Shown here in pieces: positions 63,955 through 64,000 of a stretch of DNA of 64,000 bases. Source of the stretch: Bacteroidales bacterium. GTDB taxonomy: Bacteria > Bacteroidota > Bacteroidia > Bacteroidales > Marinilabiliaceae. Both the position numbers and the translations under genes were made by a program. Each line of letters opens with the position of its first letter. Positions within the stretch are counted from its first letter, which is position 1. The notes under the pieces are model-generated. The model was given only the letters and a program-made list of their open reading frames with translations. It searched no databases and was not told the origin of the DNA. The stretch lies in NCBI GenBank assembly GCA_900766825.1, contig CAAFWU010000016.1, positions 39,182 through 103,181 of the forward strand. Reading direction: 5' to 3'.

Positions 63955-64000
63955 TTATGCCACAGCTGCTAGTTTCCCGAATGCTTGTGTAAGAGCCATA
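63955..64000 (-). CDS. Possible 3' end of a gene entering from beyond the window
   Basis: On the minus strand an open frame ends at TAA (63957-63955) with residues MALTQAFGKLAAVA before it, running off the right edge. If real, it would be the C-terminal end of a gene, perhaps a transposase, in the element that cut the AAA ATPase. The fragment is too short to identify. Confidence 0.2.
   Translation of the reverse strand, partial: MALTQAFGKLAAVA

Overview
The window looks like chromosomal DNA from a member of the Bacteroidota, order Bacteroidales, probably a gut anaerobe. Visible support: a complete moxR-DUF58-batABCDE aerotolerance cluster, a one-protein hybrid two-component system, DUF4783 next to nadC, DUF5606, TAnnTTTG-type -7 promoter boxes, tRNA genes without encoded CCA, and a tmRNA tag ending in ALAA. 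The family is not certain; Prevotellaceae-like is a guess. Most genes are GC-balanced with many GCC/CTC/ACC codons, whereas the restriction-modification gene (1066-4788) and the Uma2-like gene (28911-29846) are visibly AT-richer, which suggests transfer.

Layout. 1-6617 is a mobile or defence island: repeat-rich non-coding DNA, an XRE regulator, a single-chain nuclease-methylase-specificity enzyme with a G8 tract between its two recognition domains, and a reverse-strand mobilisation module whose relaxase has lost its 5' end exactly at the start codon of the chromosomal tauE/safE-like gene. 6618-8587 holds tauE/safE, a HIRAN-domain gene with a G9 tract upstream, and tRNA-Ser. 8923-18191 is the moxR/bat operon. 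18478-22271 has a TonB-dependent receptor and a soluble PocR-chemoreceptor-like protein. 22569-28618 is housekeeping: nadC, lytic transglycosylase, BadF-type kinase, rhodanese, DUF3298, HIT and DUF1232 proteins. 28911-30601 has a tandem Uma2-like protein and tmRNA. 30926-35226 is a surface-glycan and envelope patch with two GT4 glycosyltransferases, an acyltransferase remnant, a phosphoesterase lipoprotein and a small beta-barrel candidate. 35525-35706 is a candidate small RNA. 35932-40047 is the hybrid two-component sensor, followed by tRNA-Leu.

The right part (40504-63931) has a lipoprotein, GT2, DUF5606, a TPR-SpoIIE phosphatase, an rRNA m5C methyltransferase, a pectin/pentose block (GH28, GH43), a cell-wall amidase, a pseudouridine synthase, GlsB-like protein, rpiB and tkt, a dicarboxylate-type symporter, a GH2 beta-galactosidase and dnaK. 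The window closes with a truncated AAA ATPase, apparently interrupted by another element.

Working together: GH28 and GH43 release galacturonate and pentoses from pectin or xylan side chains, GH2 removes galactose-type residues, and RpiB plus transketolase can feed pentoses into central metabolism. MoxR, DUF58 and Bat proteins form a membrane VWA/TPR complex. The points most worth following are the probable phase-variable restriction enzyme and other poly-G tracts, the structured small RNA candidate at 35562-35706, a sigma-54-like promoter with helically phased repeats in front of dnaK, the tandem Uma2-like protein, and the soluble PocR-chemoreceptor protein with no chemotaxis genes nearby.
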